From Ga0077560 sp046330435 (GTDB lineage: Bacteria; Actinomycetota; Thermoleophilia; Miltoncostaeales; Miltoncostaeaceae): DNA of 64,000 bases. Made by a program: the position numbers and the translations under genes. Of this stretch, positions 26,694 through 34,508 are shown piece by piece; the first letter of the stretch is position 1, and every line of letters begins with the position of its first letter. The notes beneath the pieces were generated by a model, which was not told where the DNA came from, did not search any database, and saw nothing but the letters and a program-made list of their open reading frames with translations. The stretch is taken from the NCBI GenBank assembly GCA_046330435.1, contig JAXLST010000019.1, positions 42,227 through 106,226 on the forward strand, read 5' to 3'.

Positions 26694-27158
26694 TCAGTCG
26701 AGGACGTTCCCGACGACCACCCGGTTGACCCGCCCCTTCGACAGGAAGAACACCGTCACCCGGCGGCCGGCCTCCTGCACCCCCAGGGTGCACGAGCGCA
26801 CGTCGCCGAAGGTCTCGCAGGTGAGCCCCCGCACGGCGAGGTTGAGCGCCGTCTCGGTGGAGCCCACGCCGGCGCCGGAGCGCGTCCGCTCGGCGCGCGA
26901 CCGGGTGCTCACCGAGGTGACCCGGGTGCGCCCCTGCAGCGTCACCGTGAGGCCGCGGTACCGCAGCTCCCGGTACGGGCCGAAGTCGTTGGAGCCGTTC
27001 ACGATCGCCACGGGCGTCCCGCGGGTCTTCAGGACCTTGGCCTGGGTGTCGCCGATGCGGACCCCGCCGATGCCGTGTTGCGGAGCGATGTCCGCGGCGG
27101 CCGGGGCGGCGGCCACCAGGAGCGCGCCCACGGCGAGCGCGAGGGATGCGGTGCGCAT
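26694..27158 (-). CDS. Small secreted protein of unknown function (G-x-x-IG-x-T pattern)
   Basis: 154 residues with signal peptide (LALAVGALLVAAAPAAA). The mature part starts 'HGIGGVRIGDTQAKVLKTRG' and has alternating strands ('ELRYRGLTVTLQGRTRVTSV', 'CETFGDVRSCTLG'), two cysteines and a 'VNRVVV' end. A duplicated 'IGxTxxxV...xG' motif is also seen in the protein at 50568-51050, so the two may be distant paralogues with a BLIP/SmpA-like fold. That relation is my inference from spacing, not a confirmed family. It is downstream, on the same strand, of the MFS gene. Confidence 0.6.
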   Translation of the reverse strand: MRTASLALAVGALLVAAAPAAADIAPQHGIGGVRIGDTQAKVLKTRGTPVAIVNGSNDFGPYRELRYRGLTVTLQGRTRVTSVSTRSRAERTRSGAGVGSTETALNLAVRGLTCETFGDVRSCTLGVQEAGRRVTVFFLSKGRVNRVVVGNVLD

Positions 27159-27210
27159 TGGCCCAGCATCCCCCGGCCCGCCGTCCGGGGCAAGACGGCC
27201 GGCCGTCCCT

Positions 27211-28644
27211 TCAGTGCGCCGCCACGGGTTCGCCGCCCGCCACGGGCGCGGGGCGCAGCAGCGCCGCGGCCAGCCCCGCGCCGGCGGCGGCGAACAGGGC
27301 GCCCACCAGGAACGCCAGCCGGTAGCCGCCGGTGAGCGCGGCGGCCCGGGCCTCGCCGTCGTCCAGGAGCGTCCCGGTGCGGGCCGCCGCGATGCTGGCG
27401 AGCACCGCCAGCCCCAGCGCGCCGCCCATCATGAACGCGGTGTTGACGATGCCGGACGCCGCGCCCGCCTGTGACGGGTGGGCGTCGCCCATGGCGACGA
27501 GCAGCATGGGGTTGAACGCCATCCCGGCGCCGATGCCCAGCAGCAGCATCCCGGGCAGCACGTGGGTGGCGAACGCCCCGTCCACGGTGACGCGCGAGAA
27601 GAGGGCCAGGCCCGCGGCCGAGCACGCCAGCCCCGCGGCGAGCGGCCCGCGCGTGCCGAAGCGCATGACGATGCGCGCGGAGAGGCCCAGCGAGAACGCG
27701 GCCATGATGACGTTGGCGGGCAGGAACGCCAGGCCCACCTCCAGCGGCGTGTAGTCCAGCACCTGCTGCAGGTAGAGGGCGGCGACGAAGAACCACGCGA
27801 ACATCGCGGCGGCCCACAGCACGCCCACCACGTTCGCCACCGACAGGTTCCTCAGGCGGAAGAGCTCCAGCGGCATGATCGGGTTCGCGGCGCGGGCCTC
27901 GATGACGAGGAACGCGCCGAGGAGCGCCGCGGAGGTGCCCAGCAGCCCCACCGTCCGGGCGGACAGCCAGCCGGCCTCGTTGCCGTTCACGATCGCGTAG
28001 ACCGCCAGCATCAGCGCCGCCGTCACGGTGACCGCGCCCGCGATGTCCAGCCGCTGGGCGCCCGTGCCGCCGCCGCCGGGCAGCACGCGCACGGCCATCA
28101 CCAGCACGGCGGCCCCCACCGGGATGTTCACCAGGAACACCCAGTGCCAGCTCAGCAGATCGGTGAGCACGCCGCCCACCAGCACGCCGATGCTGCCGCC
28201 GCCGGCGGCGACGAAGCCGAACACGCCCATCGCGCGGGCCTTCTCCGCCCCGTCCTGGAACAGGGTCATGATGAGCGACAGGGCGACGGCGGAGACCACG
28301 GCCCCGGCAACCCCCTGCACGGCGCGCGCGACCACCAGCAGCGCCTGGGTGGTCGCCAGGCCGCAGGCGAGCGACGCGACGGTGAACGCCGCGACCCCGC
28401 CCAGGAACAGCCGCCGGTGGCCGAACAGGTCGCCCAGCCGCCCGCCCAGCAGCAGGAAGCCGCCGAAGGTGAGCAGGTAGGCGTTCACGACCCACGCCAG
28501 CTCGGACTCGGTGAACCCGAGGTCGGCGCGGATGCTGGGCAGCGCGACGTTCACCACCGTGCTGTCCAGCACGATCATGAGGTCCCCCAGGCACAGGATC
28601 ACCAGGGCCAGCCATCTGCGCGCGTGCAGCGTGTGGGCGTCCAT
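27211..28644 (-). CDS. MFS transporter, DHA2 (EmrB/QacA) family
   Basis: 477 residues with about 14 membrane segments. Signature motifs: 'DLMIVLDSTVVNVALPSI' in TM1, motif A-like 'GGRLGDLFGHRRLFLGG' after TM2, 'ARAVQGVAGAVVSAV' (motif B/C region) and the 14-TM hallmark 'GLAFLPANVIMAAFSLGL' in the second half. It exports drugs or other small hydrophobic compounds by proton antiport (family knowledge). ATGs at 28665, 28653 and 28644 are in frame; 28644 has a GGGGG site nine bases upstream. The divergent neighbour is a SigG-like sigma factor. No regulator is adjacent on this strand. Confidence 0.9.
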   Translation of the reverse strand: MDAHTLHARRWLALVILCLGDLMIVLDSTVVNVALPSIRADLGFTESELAWVVNAYLLTFGGFLLLGGRLGDLFGHRRLFLGGVAAFTVASLACGLATTQALLVVARAVQGVAGAVVSAVALSLIMTLFQDGAEKARAMGVFGFVAAGGGSIGVLVGGVLTDLLSWHWVFLVNIPVGAAVLVMAVRVLPGGGGTGAQRLDIAGAVTVTAALMLAVYAIVNGNEAGWLSARTVGLLGTSAALLGAFLVIEARAANPIMPLELFRLRNLSVANVVGVLWAAAMFAWFFVAALYLQQVLDYTPLEVGLAFLPANVIMAAFSLGLSARIVMRFGTRGPLAAGLACSAAGLALFSRVTVDGAFATHVLPGMLLLGIGAGMAFNPMLLVAMGDAHPSQAGAASGIVNTAFMMGGALGLAVLASIAAARTGTLLDDGEARAAALTGGYRLAFLVGALFAAAGAGLAAALLRPAPVAGGEPVAAH

Positions 28645-28790
28645 CCGTTCCATCCCCCTTCGCATGTCCCGTCCGCCTACCGACCGCCACGGGGGCGGCG
28701 AATCATCGGTCATCCACGCGGCGGCGGCCCAGCACGGCGCGCCGGGGGTAGTGTGACCCCCAGGCCGGCGTCGGCACGGAGGATGGAGCG

Positions 28791-29789
28791 ATGGGCGATC
28801 AGGCGACCCGCGCGGCGGGCGCGGACGCGCGGGAGCTGGAGCGGTACCGGGTGGAGCTCACCGGCTACTGCTACCGCATGCTCGGGGCGGCGGACGCGGA
28901 GGACGCGGTCCAGGAGGCCATGCTGCGGGCGTGGCGGTCGCTGGACCGGTTCGAGGGCCGGTCGCAGCTGCGGTCGTGGCTGTACCGCATCGCCACCAAC
29001 GTCTGCCTGGACATGCTGGACGGCCGCAAGCGGCGGGCGATGCCGATGGACCTGGGCCCCGCGGGCGCCCCGGAGGTCGCCAACCTCAACCCGCTGCCCG
29101 AGGCCGAGTGGATCCAGCCGATGCCGGACGCCATGGTGCTGCCCGAGGCCGACCCGGCCGAGGCCGCGGTGGCGCGCGAGACGGTGCGCGTGGCGTTCGT
29201 GGCCGCGCTGCAGGTGCTGCCGCCCCGCCAGCGGGCGGCGCTCATCCTGTGCGAGGTGCTGCGCTGGAGCGCCCAGGAGGCCGCCGAGCTGCTGGAGACC
29301 AGCGTCGCGTCGGTCAACAGCGCGCTGCAGCGGGCGCGGGCGACCCTCGCCGCGCGGGATCTCGACCGCGACGCGGCGGCCCCGGATCCCGCGGCGGCGG
29401 ACGCGGAGCTCCTGGCCCGGTACGTCGCGGCGTTCGAGGGCTACGACCTGGACGCCCTCACCGAGCTCATCCACGAGGACGCGATCCAGTCCATGCCGCC
29501 GTTCGGGCTGTGGCTGCGCGGCCGGGACGACATGTTCACGTGGTGGTGGGGGCCCGGCATCGGCTGCCGCGGCTCCCGGGTGCTGCCCGCCGGCACCGCG
29601 AACGGCCTGCCGGCGTTCGCCCAGTACAAGCCCGCGGCCGACGGTGAGGGCTACGAGCCGTGGGCGCTGCAGCTGGTGCGCACCGAGGGCGGCGGCATCG
29701 CCGAGCTCACGTTCTTCCTGGAGGTCCAGACCCTGTTCCCGTTGTTCGGGATGCCCCTGCGCCTGGACCGGGACGGCCGTCCGGCCTGA
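28791..29789 (+). CDS. SigG/SigX5-like ECF sigma factor with C-terminal SnoaL-like domain
   Basis: 332 residues. Region 2 is at ~20-85 (VELTGYCYRMLGAADAEDA, RSWLYRIATNVCLDML). A linker contains 'GPAGAPE' and 'EWIQPMPDAMVLP', both typical of the TIGR02960/SigG group. Region 4 is at ~145-195 (VLPPRQRAALILCEVLRWSA, SVASVNSALQRARATL). A SnoaL-like domain is at ~205-325 (RYVAAFEGYDLDALTELIHE). In this group the SnoaL-like tail replaces a dedicated anti-sigma factor in control. A GGAG site precedes ATG 28791, and GGTAGTGT is a likely -10 at about 28747-28754. The 3' end overlaps a convergent STAS-like gene by 83 bases. Confidence 0.9.
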   Translation: MGDQATRAAGADARELERYRVELTGYCYRMLGAADAEDAVQEAMLRAWRSLDRFEGRSQLRSWLYRIATNVCLDMLDGRKRRAMPMDLGPAGAPEVANLNPLPEAEWIQPMPDAMVLPEADPAEAAVARETVRVAFVAALQVLPPRQRAALILCEVLRWSAQEAAELLETSVASVNSALQRARATLAARDLDRDAAAPDPAAADAELLARYVAAFEGYDLDALTELIHEDAIQSMPPFGLWLRGRDDMFTWWWGPGIGCRGSRVLPAGTANGLPAFAQYKPAADGEGYEPWALQLVRTEGGGIAELTFFLEVQTLFPLFGMPLRLDRDGRPA

Positions 29790-30060
29790 TCACCCCGGCC
29801 AGGCCGGCCAGGTCGATCAGGGCCGCCAGGGCGGGTGACGCCCCGGCGGCCCGCAGGCGCCGCCCGCAGCGGCGGCACACCAGCGCCAGCCGGGCGAGGG
29901 CCTCGACGGTGCGGAGCGTCGCGGGGGCCGCCGTGACGTCGCACGCCACGGGGTCCGGGTCCGGCCCGGCCGCGCGCAGCGCCGCCTCCAGCCGGTCGCA
30001 CAGCGCCGTGAGCTCGTCGGGGTCCAGGGGCCACCGCAGCCCCGGCGGCGGGCCCGTCAC
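29707..30060 (-). CDS. STAS-domain-like protein overlapping the sigma factor on the other strand
   Basis: 117 residues. The pattern 'ELTALCDRLEAALRAAGPDP', 'VACDVTAAPATLRTVEALAR', 'CRRCGRRLRAAGASPALAAL' and 'IDLAGLAGVIRPDG' fits the strand-helix order of STAS anti-sigma-factor antagonists. There is no clear phosphorylatable Ser at the usual spot, where 'AAPATLRT' offers Thr instead. GTG 30060 is preferred over ATG 30081, because the ATG lies inside the LexA box of dinB. The last 83 bases are antisense to the sigma-factor 3' end, so mutual interference is possible. Both genes belong to the sigma-factor control world, hence a functional link is plausible. Confidence 0.55.
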   Translation of the reverse strand: MTGPPPGLRWPLDPDELTALCDRLEAALRAAGPDPDPVACDVTAAPATLRTVEALARLALVCRRCGRRLRAAGASPALAALIDLAGLAGVIRPDGRPGPGAGASRTTGTGSGPPGRT

Positions 30061-30074
30061 GGCCCCTCGACCGG

Positions 30075-30088
30075 CGAACACATGTTCG
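30075..30088. promoter_or_regulatory. LexA (SOS) box upstream of dinB
   Basis: CGAACACATGTTCG has perfect CGAAC/GTTCG half-sites with four bases between, the consensus of actinobacterial LexA. It lies 14 bases upstream of the dinB ATG and abuts a -10-like TATCGT (30090-30095). DNA damage should therefore induce dinB. Confidence 0.85.
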
Positions 30089-30089
30089 G

Positions 30090-30095
30090 TATCGT
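30090..30095 (+). promoter_or_regulatory. -10 element TATCGT of dinB
   Basis: TATCGT ends six bases before ATG 30102, consistent with transcription starting at or next to the start codon. LexA bound at 30075-30088 would block this promoter. Confidence 0.45.
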
Positions 30096-30101
30096 CGGGC
30101 G

Positions 30102-31346
30102 ATGGAGGTGCGCCCGTCGATCCTGCATGCCGACCTCGACGCCTTCTACGCGTCGGTCGAGCAGCTGCTGGACCCCTCGCTGCGGGGACGGCCCATCGCG
30201 GTGGGCGGGGGCGTGGTGCTCGCGGCCTCCTACGAGGCCAAGCGGTTCGGGGTGAGCGGCGGGATGCCCGGGCGGCAGGCCCGCGAGCGCTGCCCGGAGC
30301 TGGTGTTCGTGCGCGGCCACTTCGCCGAGTACCGGCGGCTGGGGAACCGGGTCATGGAGATCCTGGGCGAGTACACGCCGGCGGTGCAGCGCATCTCCAT
30401 CGACGAGGCGTTCCTCGACGTCGGCGGCTCCCGCCGCCTGTTCGGCGAGCCGGCGCACATCGCGGCGGAGATCCGGCGGCGCGTGCGCGAGGAGGTGGGG
30501 CTGCCCATCTCGGTGGGCGCGGCGTCCACGAAGCACCTGGCCAAGATCGCGTCCCAGGTGGCGAAGCCCGACGGGCTGGTGGTGGTGGACCCCGCCCGCG
30601 AGCGGGAGTTCCTGGACCCCCTCCCGGTGCGGCTGGTGTGGGGCGTCGGCCCGGCCACCGAGGCCCGGCTGCACGCCCGGGGGGTCACCACCATCGGTCA
30701 GCTGGCGCGGGCGTCGCCGGAGATGGTGCGCGGGCTCCTGGGCGCCGTCCACGGTGCGTCCCTGCAGGACCGCGCGGGCAACCGCGACCCGCGGCCCGTG
30801 CGCCCCGCCGGGCGCGGCCGGTCGGTGGGCGCCCAGTCCGCCTTCCGGCGCACCGCGCCGACCCCGGACGTGCTCGGGCCCGTGCTGGGCCACCTGGCCG
30901 ACCGCGTCGCCGGGCGGCTGCGGAAGGCGGAGCGGGCGGGGCGCACCGTGACGGTGCGCGTCCGGTTCAGGGACCTGCGGTCGGTGAGCCGCGCCCGCAC
31001 GGTGGAGGAGCCGGTGGCGTCCACCCTCACCCTTCGTGAGATCGCCGAGGAGCTGGTCGCGCAGGCGCTGGCCGACCACCCGGGCGAGGCCGAGGTGACC
31101 CTGCTGGCGATCTCGGTGTCGCGGCTGGAGGAGCACCTGGCCGTGCAGCTGGAGCTGCCCGTGGAGGGCGACGACCCGCACCGGCCCGGCTCGCCGGCGG
31201 GGTCGGCGCGCATGGCCGTCGACCGGTCCATGGACGCCGTCCGCCGCCGGTTCGGCCGGACGTCGGTCGGCTACGCCGCCGTCGCCCTGTCCGACCGCAC
31301 GGCGGTGCCGGACGAGTTCCGCGAGCTCGCCGAGCACGACGTCTGA
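30102..31346 (+). CDS. dinB: DNA polymerase IV (Y-family translesion polymerase)
   Basis: 414 residues. The palm carries the metal-binding aspartates in 'ILHADLDAFYASVEQLLD' and the acidic pair in 'QRISIDEAFLDVGGSRRLFG'. 'SYEAKRFGVSGGMPGRQA' is the fingers motif. Helix-hairpin-helix 'VWGVGPATEARLHARGVTTI' (~180) is followed by the little-finger domain (~245-350). It performs error-prone bypass of damaged bases. The C-terminus does not show an obvious QLxLF clamp-binding peptide; the nearest is 'LAVQLELPVEG'. Expression should be under LexA. The gene is complete. Confidence 0.95.
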   Translation: MEVRPSILHADLDAFYASVEQLLDPSLRGRPIAVGGGVVLAASYEAKRFGVSGGMPGRQARERCPELVFVRGHFAEYRRLGNRVMEILGEYTPAVQRISIDEAFLDVGGSRRLFGEPAHIAAEIRRRVREEVGLPISVGAASTKHLAKIASQVAKPDGLVVVDPAREREFLDPLPVRLVWGVGPATEARLHARGVTTIGQLARASPEMVRGLLGAVHGASLQDRAGNRDPRPVRPAGRGRSVGAQSAFRRTAPTPDVLGPVLGHLADRVAGRLRKAERAGRTVTVRVRFRDLRSVSRARTVEEPVASTLTLREIAEELVAQALADHPGEAEVTLLAISVSRLEEHLAVQLELPVEGDDPHRPGSPAGSARMAVDRSMDAVRRRFGRTSVGYAAVALSDRTAVPDEFRELAEHDV

Positions 31347-31361
31347 CCCGGTCGCGGCCGC

Positions 31362-31724
31362 TCAGCCCATCGAGGCGGCCGGATCCTCCTCCCACAGCCC
31401 GAACCGGTTCCCGTGCGGGTCGGTGCAGACCGCGAACCAGCCCATGCCCGGCACCGGCATGCGGTCGCCCGCCTGCCCGCCCAGCGCGCCGACCCGGGCG
31501 ATGCCCGCGCCGATGTCGTCCACCTCCAGGTAGACGGTGGGCCCGCGCTCGCCCGGGCGCATGCCCGTGAGCGCGGCGCCGGCGCCGTCGGTCCGGGTGA
31601 CCAGGTAGGGCGGGCCGCCCTCGAATGCCGGGGCGAACTCCCAGCCGAACAGGCCGCCCCAGAACGCGGCGGCCCCCTCGAGGTCGTCGGCGGGGATCTC
31701 GAAGTTCACGATGCGTCCGGCCAT
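31362..31724 (-). CDS. VOC-family (glyoxalase/bleomycin resistance-like) protein
   Basis: 120 residues, one VOC unit of two beta-alpha-beta-beta-beta motifs: 'VNFEIPADDLEGAAAFWGGLFGW' then 'PTVYLEVDDIGAGIARVGAL' and 'GWFAVCTDPHGNRFGLWEED'. The metal-ligand positions are partly kept (E9; H in CTDPHGN; E near the C-terminus). The reaction is unknown; single-domain members bind or modify small metabolites. An AGGAGGG site precedes ATG 31724. It is divergent from the VOC-marR operon, so the operators between them may control both genes. Confidence 0.85.
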   Translation of the reverse strand: MAGRIVNFEIPADDLEGAAAFWGGLFGWEFAPAFEGGPPYLVTRTDGAGAALTGMRPGERGPTVYLEVDDIGAGIARVGALGGQAGDRMPVPGMGWFAVCTDPHGNRFGLWEEDPAASMG

Positions 31725-31795
31725 GGTGTCCCTCCTGTGTCCGGGGTGTCACGGGGGTGACCGGCGCCGGGCGGGGAACTCATCGATGCCGCCAT

Positions 31796-31813
31796 TGCTT
31801 GACATGGCAAGCA
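31796..31813. promoter_or_regulatory. Operator 1 (TGCTTG-N6-CAAGCA)
   Basis: A perfect 6-bp inverted repeat at 31796-31801 and 31808-31813. It covers the -35 TTGACA (31799-31804) of the promoter for the VOC-marR operon. The centre lies 31 bases, about three helical turns, from operator 2. Confidence 0.65.
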
Positions 31814-31827
31814 TCGCCGGGCATATT
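31799..31827 (+). promoter_or_regulatory. Promoter of the VOC-marR operon (TTGACA-N17-CATATT)
   Basis: -35 TTGACA at 31799-31804 matches consensus. -10 CATATT at 31822-31827 has a 17-base spacer. It runs toward the VOC dioxygenase gene at 31890 and is flanked and overlapped by the two GCTTG palindromes. Confidence 0.6.
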
Positions 31828-31843
31828 GCTTGCTAGAGCAAGC
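31828..31843. promoter_or_regulatory. Operator 2 (GCTTGCTAGAGCAAGC)
   Basis: A perfect 16-base palindrome with 7-bp arms, immediately downstream of the -10 element. It shares the GCTTG/CAAGC half-site with operator 1. The MarR-family protein encoded in the same operon is the obvious candidate to bind it. Confidence 0.65.
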
Positions 31844-31889
31844 GAGTCGGCGGGCCCCGGTCCCGCCGCGTCCCCCAAGGAGCGCCGCC

Positions 31890-32804
31890 ATGGACACCGC
31901 CACCCACGCCAGCGGCACCGCCGCCGCCCCCCATGCCGCCGACCGCATCACCTACGGCGCCGTCCACCTGGACGTGACCCACCGCGAGCGGGCGCTGGCG
32001 TTCTGGCGCGACGCCCTGGGCCTGGAGCTCCTGGCCGAGGACGAGGACGGCATCCGCCTGGGTGCCGCCGGGCACACGGTGATCGTGCTGCACCCCGGCG
32101 CCGCCCGCCCGTGGCGCCGCGGCCACGCCGGGCTCTACCACGTCGCCGTGCACGTTCCGGACATCGGCGAGTTCGCCCGGGCGATGGCCCGCCTTGCCGA
32201 GCACCGCGTGGCCCAGGCGCCCACGGACCACATCTTCTCGATGGCCACGTACGCGACCGACGCCGACGGGCTCACCCTGGAGATCACGCACGAGACGCCG
32301 GAGCGGTTCGCCGGCTTCCGGATCACGCCGGGATCCATCGAGATCGTGGACGACCAGGGCCGCCTGCGGGGCCCCACCGAGGCCCTCGACGTGCAGCCCG
32401 TGCTGGACCGCATGTCCGACCTCCCCATCGGCGCGCCCATGACCGCCGGCACCCGCGTCGGCCACGTGCACCTCCACGTCCCGGACATGGACGAGGGCGT
32501 CGCCTTCTACCGCGACGTCATCGGCTTCGAGGAGCACATGGTCATGCCGGCGATCGGCATGTCGGACCTCTCGGCGGGCGGCCGGTTCCCGCACCGGCTC
32601 GCGATGAACACCTGGTTCGGCCCGGGCATCTCCCAGCCGCCGGCGGGGACCGCCGGCATGCGCTTCTACGAGCTGGTGGTGGACGCCGCCGCCCTGGCCG
32701 GCATCCGGGACCGCGCCCCGGGCGCCGCGGAGCTCGAGGACGGGCGCATCGCCGTGACCGACCCGGCCGGCAACACCATCCACATCGGGACCTCCGCGCC
32801 GTGA
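31890..32804 (+). CDS. Two-domain VOC extradiol-type ring-cleaving dioxygenase
   Basis: 304 residues with two VOC modules of the CatE type: N-terminal ~20-125 ('AVHLDVTHRERALAFWRDAL', 'GLYHVAVHVPDIGEFARAM') and C-terminal ~190-300 ('VGHVHLHVPDMDEGVAFYRDVIGF', 'IAVTDPAGNTIHI'). Candidate iron ligands are the histidines in 'GHVHLHV', an equivalent His in 'MNTWF' or 'PHRLAM', and a late Glu. Proteins of this type cleave catechols or related diols, and many are linked to quinone or thiol resistance. The AAGGAG site is seven bases from ATG 31890. The stop overlaps the MarR gene start. Confidence 0.85.
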   Translation: MDTATHASGTAAAPHAADRITYGAVHLDVTHRERALAFWRDALGLELLAEDEDGIRLGAAGHTVIVLHPGAARPWRRGHAGLYHVAVHVPDIGEFARAMARLAEHRVAQAPTDHIFSMATYATDADGLTLEITHETPERFAGFRITPGSIEIVDDQGRLRGPTEALDVQPVLDRMSDLPIGAPMTAGTRVGHVHLHVPDMDEGVAFYRDVIGFEEHMVMPAIGMSDLSAGGRFPHRLAMNTWFGPGISQPPAGTAGMRFYELVVDAAALAGIRDRAPGAAELEDGRIAVTDPAGNTIHIGTSAP

Positions 32805-33325
32805 CGGCCCGTCCGGACGGCGCGGCCTCCGCGGAGGCCCTCGCTCCGGTCACCGCCCGCGCCGCGTACATGATGGGCGTCCACGCCGAGCGGGAGTGGG
32901 CGCCCCATCAGGCCCTCGCCTGGGAGGGGCTCCTGGAGGTGTCCCGCCGTCTGCGGCGCGACGCCGAGGCCGCGCTGGAGGAGGGCCACGGCCTGTCCAT
33001 CAGCATGCTCGGGATCCTGGGGCGGCTCCTGCGCGCCCCGGACCGGACGCTGCGCCAGACCGACCTCGCCGACGCGATGGGCCTGTCGCTGAGCCGCATC
33101 TCCCGGGTCATCGACATCCTCGAGCAGCGGGAGCTGGTGACCCGCAACCGGTGCCCGTCCGACGCCCGCGCGGTGAACGTCACCATCACCGGCGCCGGGC
33201 GGGAGCGCGCCGAGGCGGCCCAGGGCGGCGTGTTCGCCTTCGTCCGCACGGCCTTCACCGACCGCCTCGACGACGACGAGGTGCGGCTGCTGGCGGGCAT
33301 CGTCACCAAGCTCCTGGCCGGCTGA
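32801..33325 (+). CDS. MarR-family transcriptional regulator
   Basis: 174 residues; GTG 32801 overlaps the upstream stop (GTGA). The winged helix lies at ~60-125: 'SISMLGILGRLLRAPDRTLRQ', 'TDLADAMGLSLSRISRVID', 'ILEQRELVTRNRCPSDARAV' with the wing 'NVTITGAGRERA', typical of MarR. It would sense a small phenolic or electrophile and release DNA. The two palindromes at 31796-31843 sit at the operon promoter, so autoregulation is likely. No conserved redox cysteine pattern beyond one Cys in the wing (NRCPSD) is seen; that Cys could serve as a thiol switch, though this is untested. Confidence 0.88.
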   Translation: MTARPDGAASAEALAPVTARAAYMMGVHAEREWAPHQALAWEGLLEVSRRLRRDAEAALEEGHGLSISMLGILGRLLRAPDRTLRQTDLADAMGLSLSRISRVIDILEQRELVTRNRCPSDARAVNVTITGAGRERAEAAQGGVFAFVRTAFTDRLDDDEVRLLAGIVTKLLAG

Positions 33326-33361
33326 CACCCCGGACGGGTGACGCCGCCCGCCGGACGCGGT

Positions 33362-33367
33362 TAGGGT
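33362..33367 (+). promoter_or_regulatory. -10 element TAGGGT of a leaderless-type promoter
   Basis: TAGGGT ends seven bases before ATG 33375, the same spacing as the elements before 23356 and 54094. No ribosome site is evident. Confidence 0.4.
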
Positions 33368-33374
33368 CGCCGCC

Positions 33375-34364
33375 ATGCGACGCACCCCCGTGATCGCCGC
33401 GCTGCTCGCCCTCGCGATCCCCGCGACGGCCGCCGCGGCGGACCCCCAGCCCGGCACCGCGCGGTTCGCCGCGCCGGCACGCGGCGACGTGGCCGTCATC
33501 CCCACCGACGGCTCCTTCGCGAACCTCTACCTGCCGTTCGCGGCCGGGAAGCGCGAGTTCCTGGTGTACGCGCGCCTCCCCGCCGGGGTCCGCGCCAGGG
33601 GCCTGCTGGTCAAGCACGGGCCCGCCGGGCGCCGGTGCGCCGCGACGTTCCGGGGCGACCGCGGCACCGCGCTCCCGGTCGCGGCCGGGGGCGCCGAGGG
33701 CGGCGGCTGGGTGACGGTCCGCACGGCGCCGCGGCGCTGGGCGCTTCTGGGCCGTCACCGCTTCTGCGTGTGGCCGGTCACCGGGCCGGGCCGTACCGCG
33801 CGTCCCCTCACCCAGGTGATCCGGTTCTTCGGGGCCGGCATCGGCGCGGTGCAGTGGGCCGACCGCAACCCCGACGGCACCGCGGGAGTGGTGACCGAGG
33901 TCATCTCCACGAGCGGCTTCCGGTACTCGTCGACCGTGAACGGCTGCCCGGAGCGTCCCGCCAACCCCGAACGGGACGCGGCGGTCTCGACATGGGGCCT
34001 CGCCAGGCTCACCGGCATCAACCCGTATGACACGCGGTGCAACCACCGGAACGACCTGGCGGTGTCGTCGTCGGCGGACGGGCCGTTCACCCTGACGCTG
34101 CTCGCCCGCGACGCGGAGGCCGGGGTGGTGCGGCACGGCGGGAGCCTCTGCGCGCTGGCGTACGACTGGTCGACACGTCCGGACGACGCCAGGCGTCTCG
34201 TGGAGGCCCAGGGATGCCGTGTGGGCCGCACCCTGCGGGCCCGCAGCAGCGAGGACCTCGACCTGCCGGACTGGGTGTGGGCGTTCACGGTGAACGGCGC
34301 CGACGCCCCGCTGGTGCCGCGCGGCACCACGGTGGACCTGGTGGTGAACGCCCGGCCCCGCTGA
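33375..34364 (+). CDS. Secreted protein of unknown function
   Basis: 329 residues. A signal peptide (PVIAALLALAIPATAAAA) is followed by strand-rich sequence with cysteines spaced for disulfides: 'GRRCAATFRGDRG', 'RFCVWPV', 'VNGCPERPANPE', 'DTRCNHRND', 'SLCALAYDWS', 'AQGCRVGRTLRA'. The body opens 'GTARFAAPARGDVAVIPTDG' and the end 'WVWAFTVNGADAPLVPRGTT' suggests beta-sandwich domains. No catalytic or cofactor motif is visible. It stands alone between the marR gene and a short minus-strand peptide gene. I do not recognise the family. Confidence 0.75.
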   Translation: MRRTPVIAALLALAIPATAAAADPQPGTARFAAPARGDVAVIPTDGSFANLYLPFAAGKREFLVYARLPAGVRARGLLVKHGPAGRRCAATFRGDRGTALPVAAGGAEGGGWVTVRTAPRRWALLGRHRFCVWPVTGPGRTARPLTQVIRFFGAGIGAVQWADRNPDGTAGVVTEVISTSGFRYSSTVNGCPERPANPERDAAVSTWGLARLTGINPYDTRCNHRNDLAVSSSADGPFTLTLLARDAEAGVVRHGGSLCALAYDWSTRPDDARRLVEAQGCRVGRTLRARSSEDLDLPDWVWAFTVNGADAPLVPRGTTVDLVVNARPR

Positions 34365-34406
34365 ACCGCCGCGGGGCCCGGGCGGCCGCATCCGGCGCGG
34401 CCGTGA

Positions 34407-34508
34407 TCAGAACAGCAGGCTGAAGAAGCCGATCACGGCGAGCACGAGGATGGCGGCGACGATGACCAGCGCCCATCCGACGGCGACGCACCTCCGATCA
34501 CACGGCAC
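34407..34508 (-). CDS. Possible 33-residue single-helix membrane peptide
   Basis: GTG at 34508 opens a frame of 33 codons ending TGA at 34407-34409. After seven residues it is one membrane helix (AVGWALVIVAAILVLAVIGF) ending FFSLLF. Hydrophobic codons and G/C third positions support it. A GGAGG is present but lies inside the frame, so the true start may differ. Peptides like this are common in Actinobacteria as small membrane proteins. Low certainty. Confidence 0.4.
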   Translation of the reverse strand: MPCDRRCVAVGWALVIVAAILVLAVIGFFSLLF

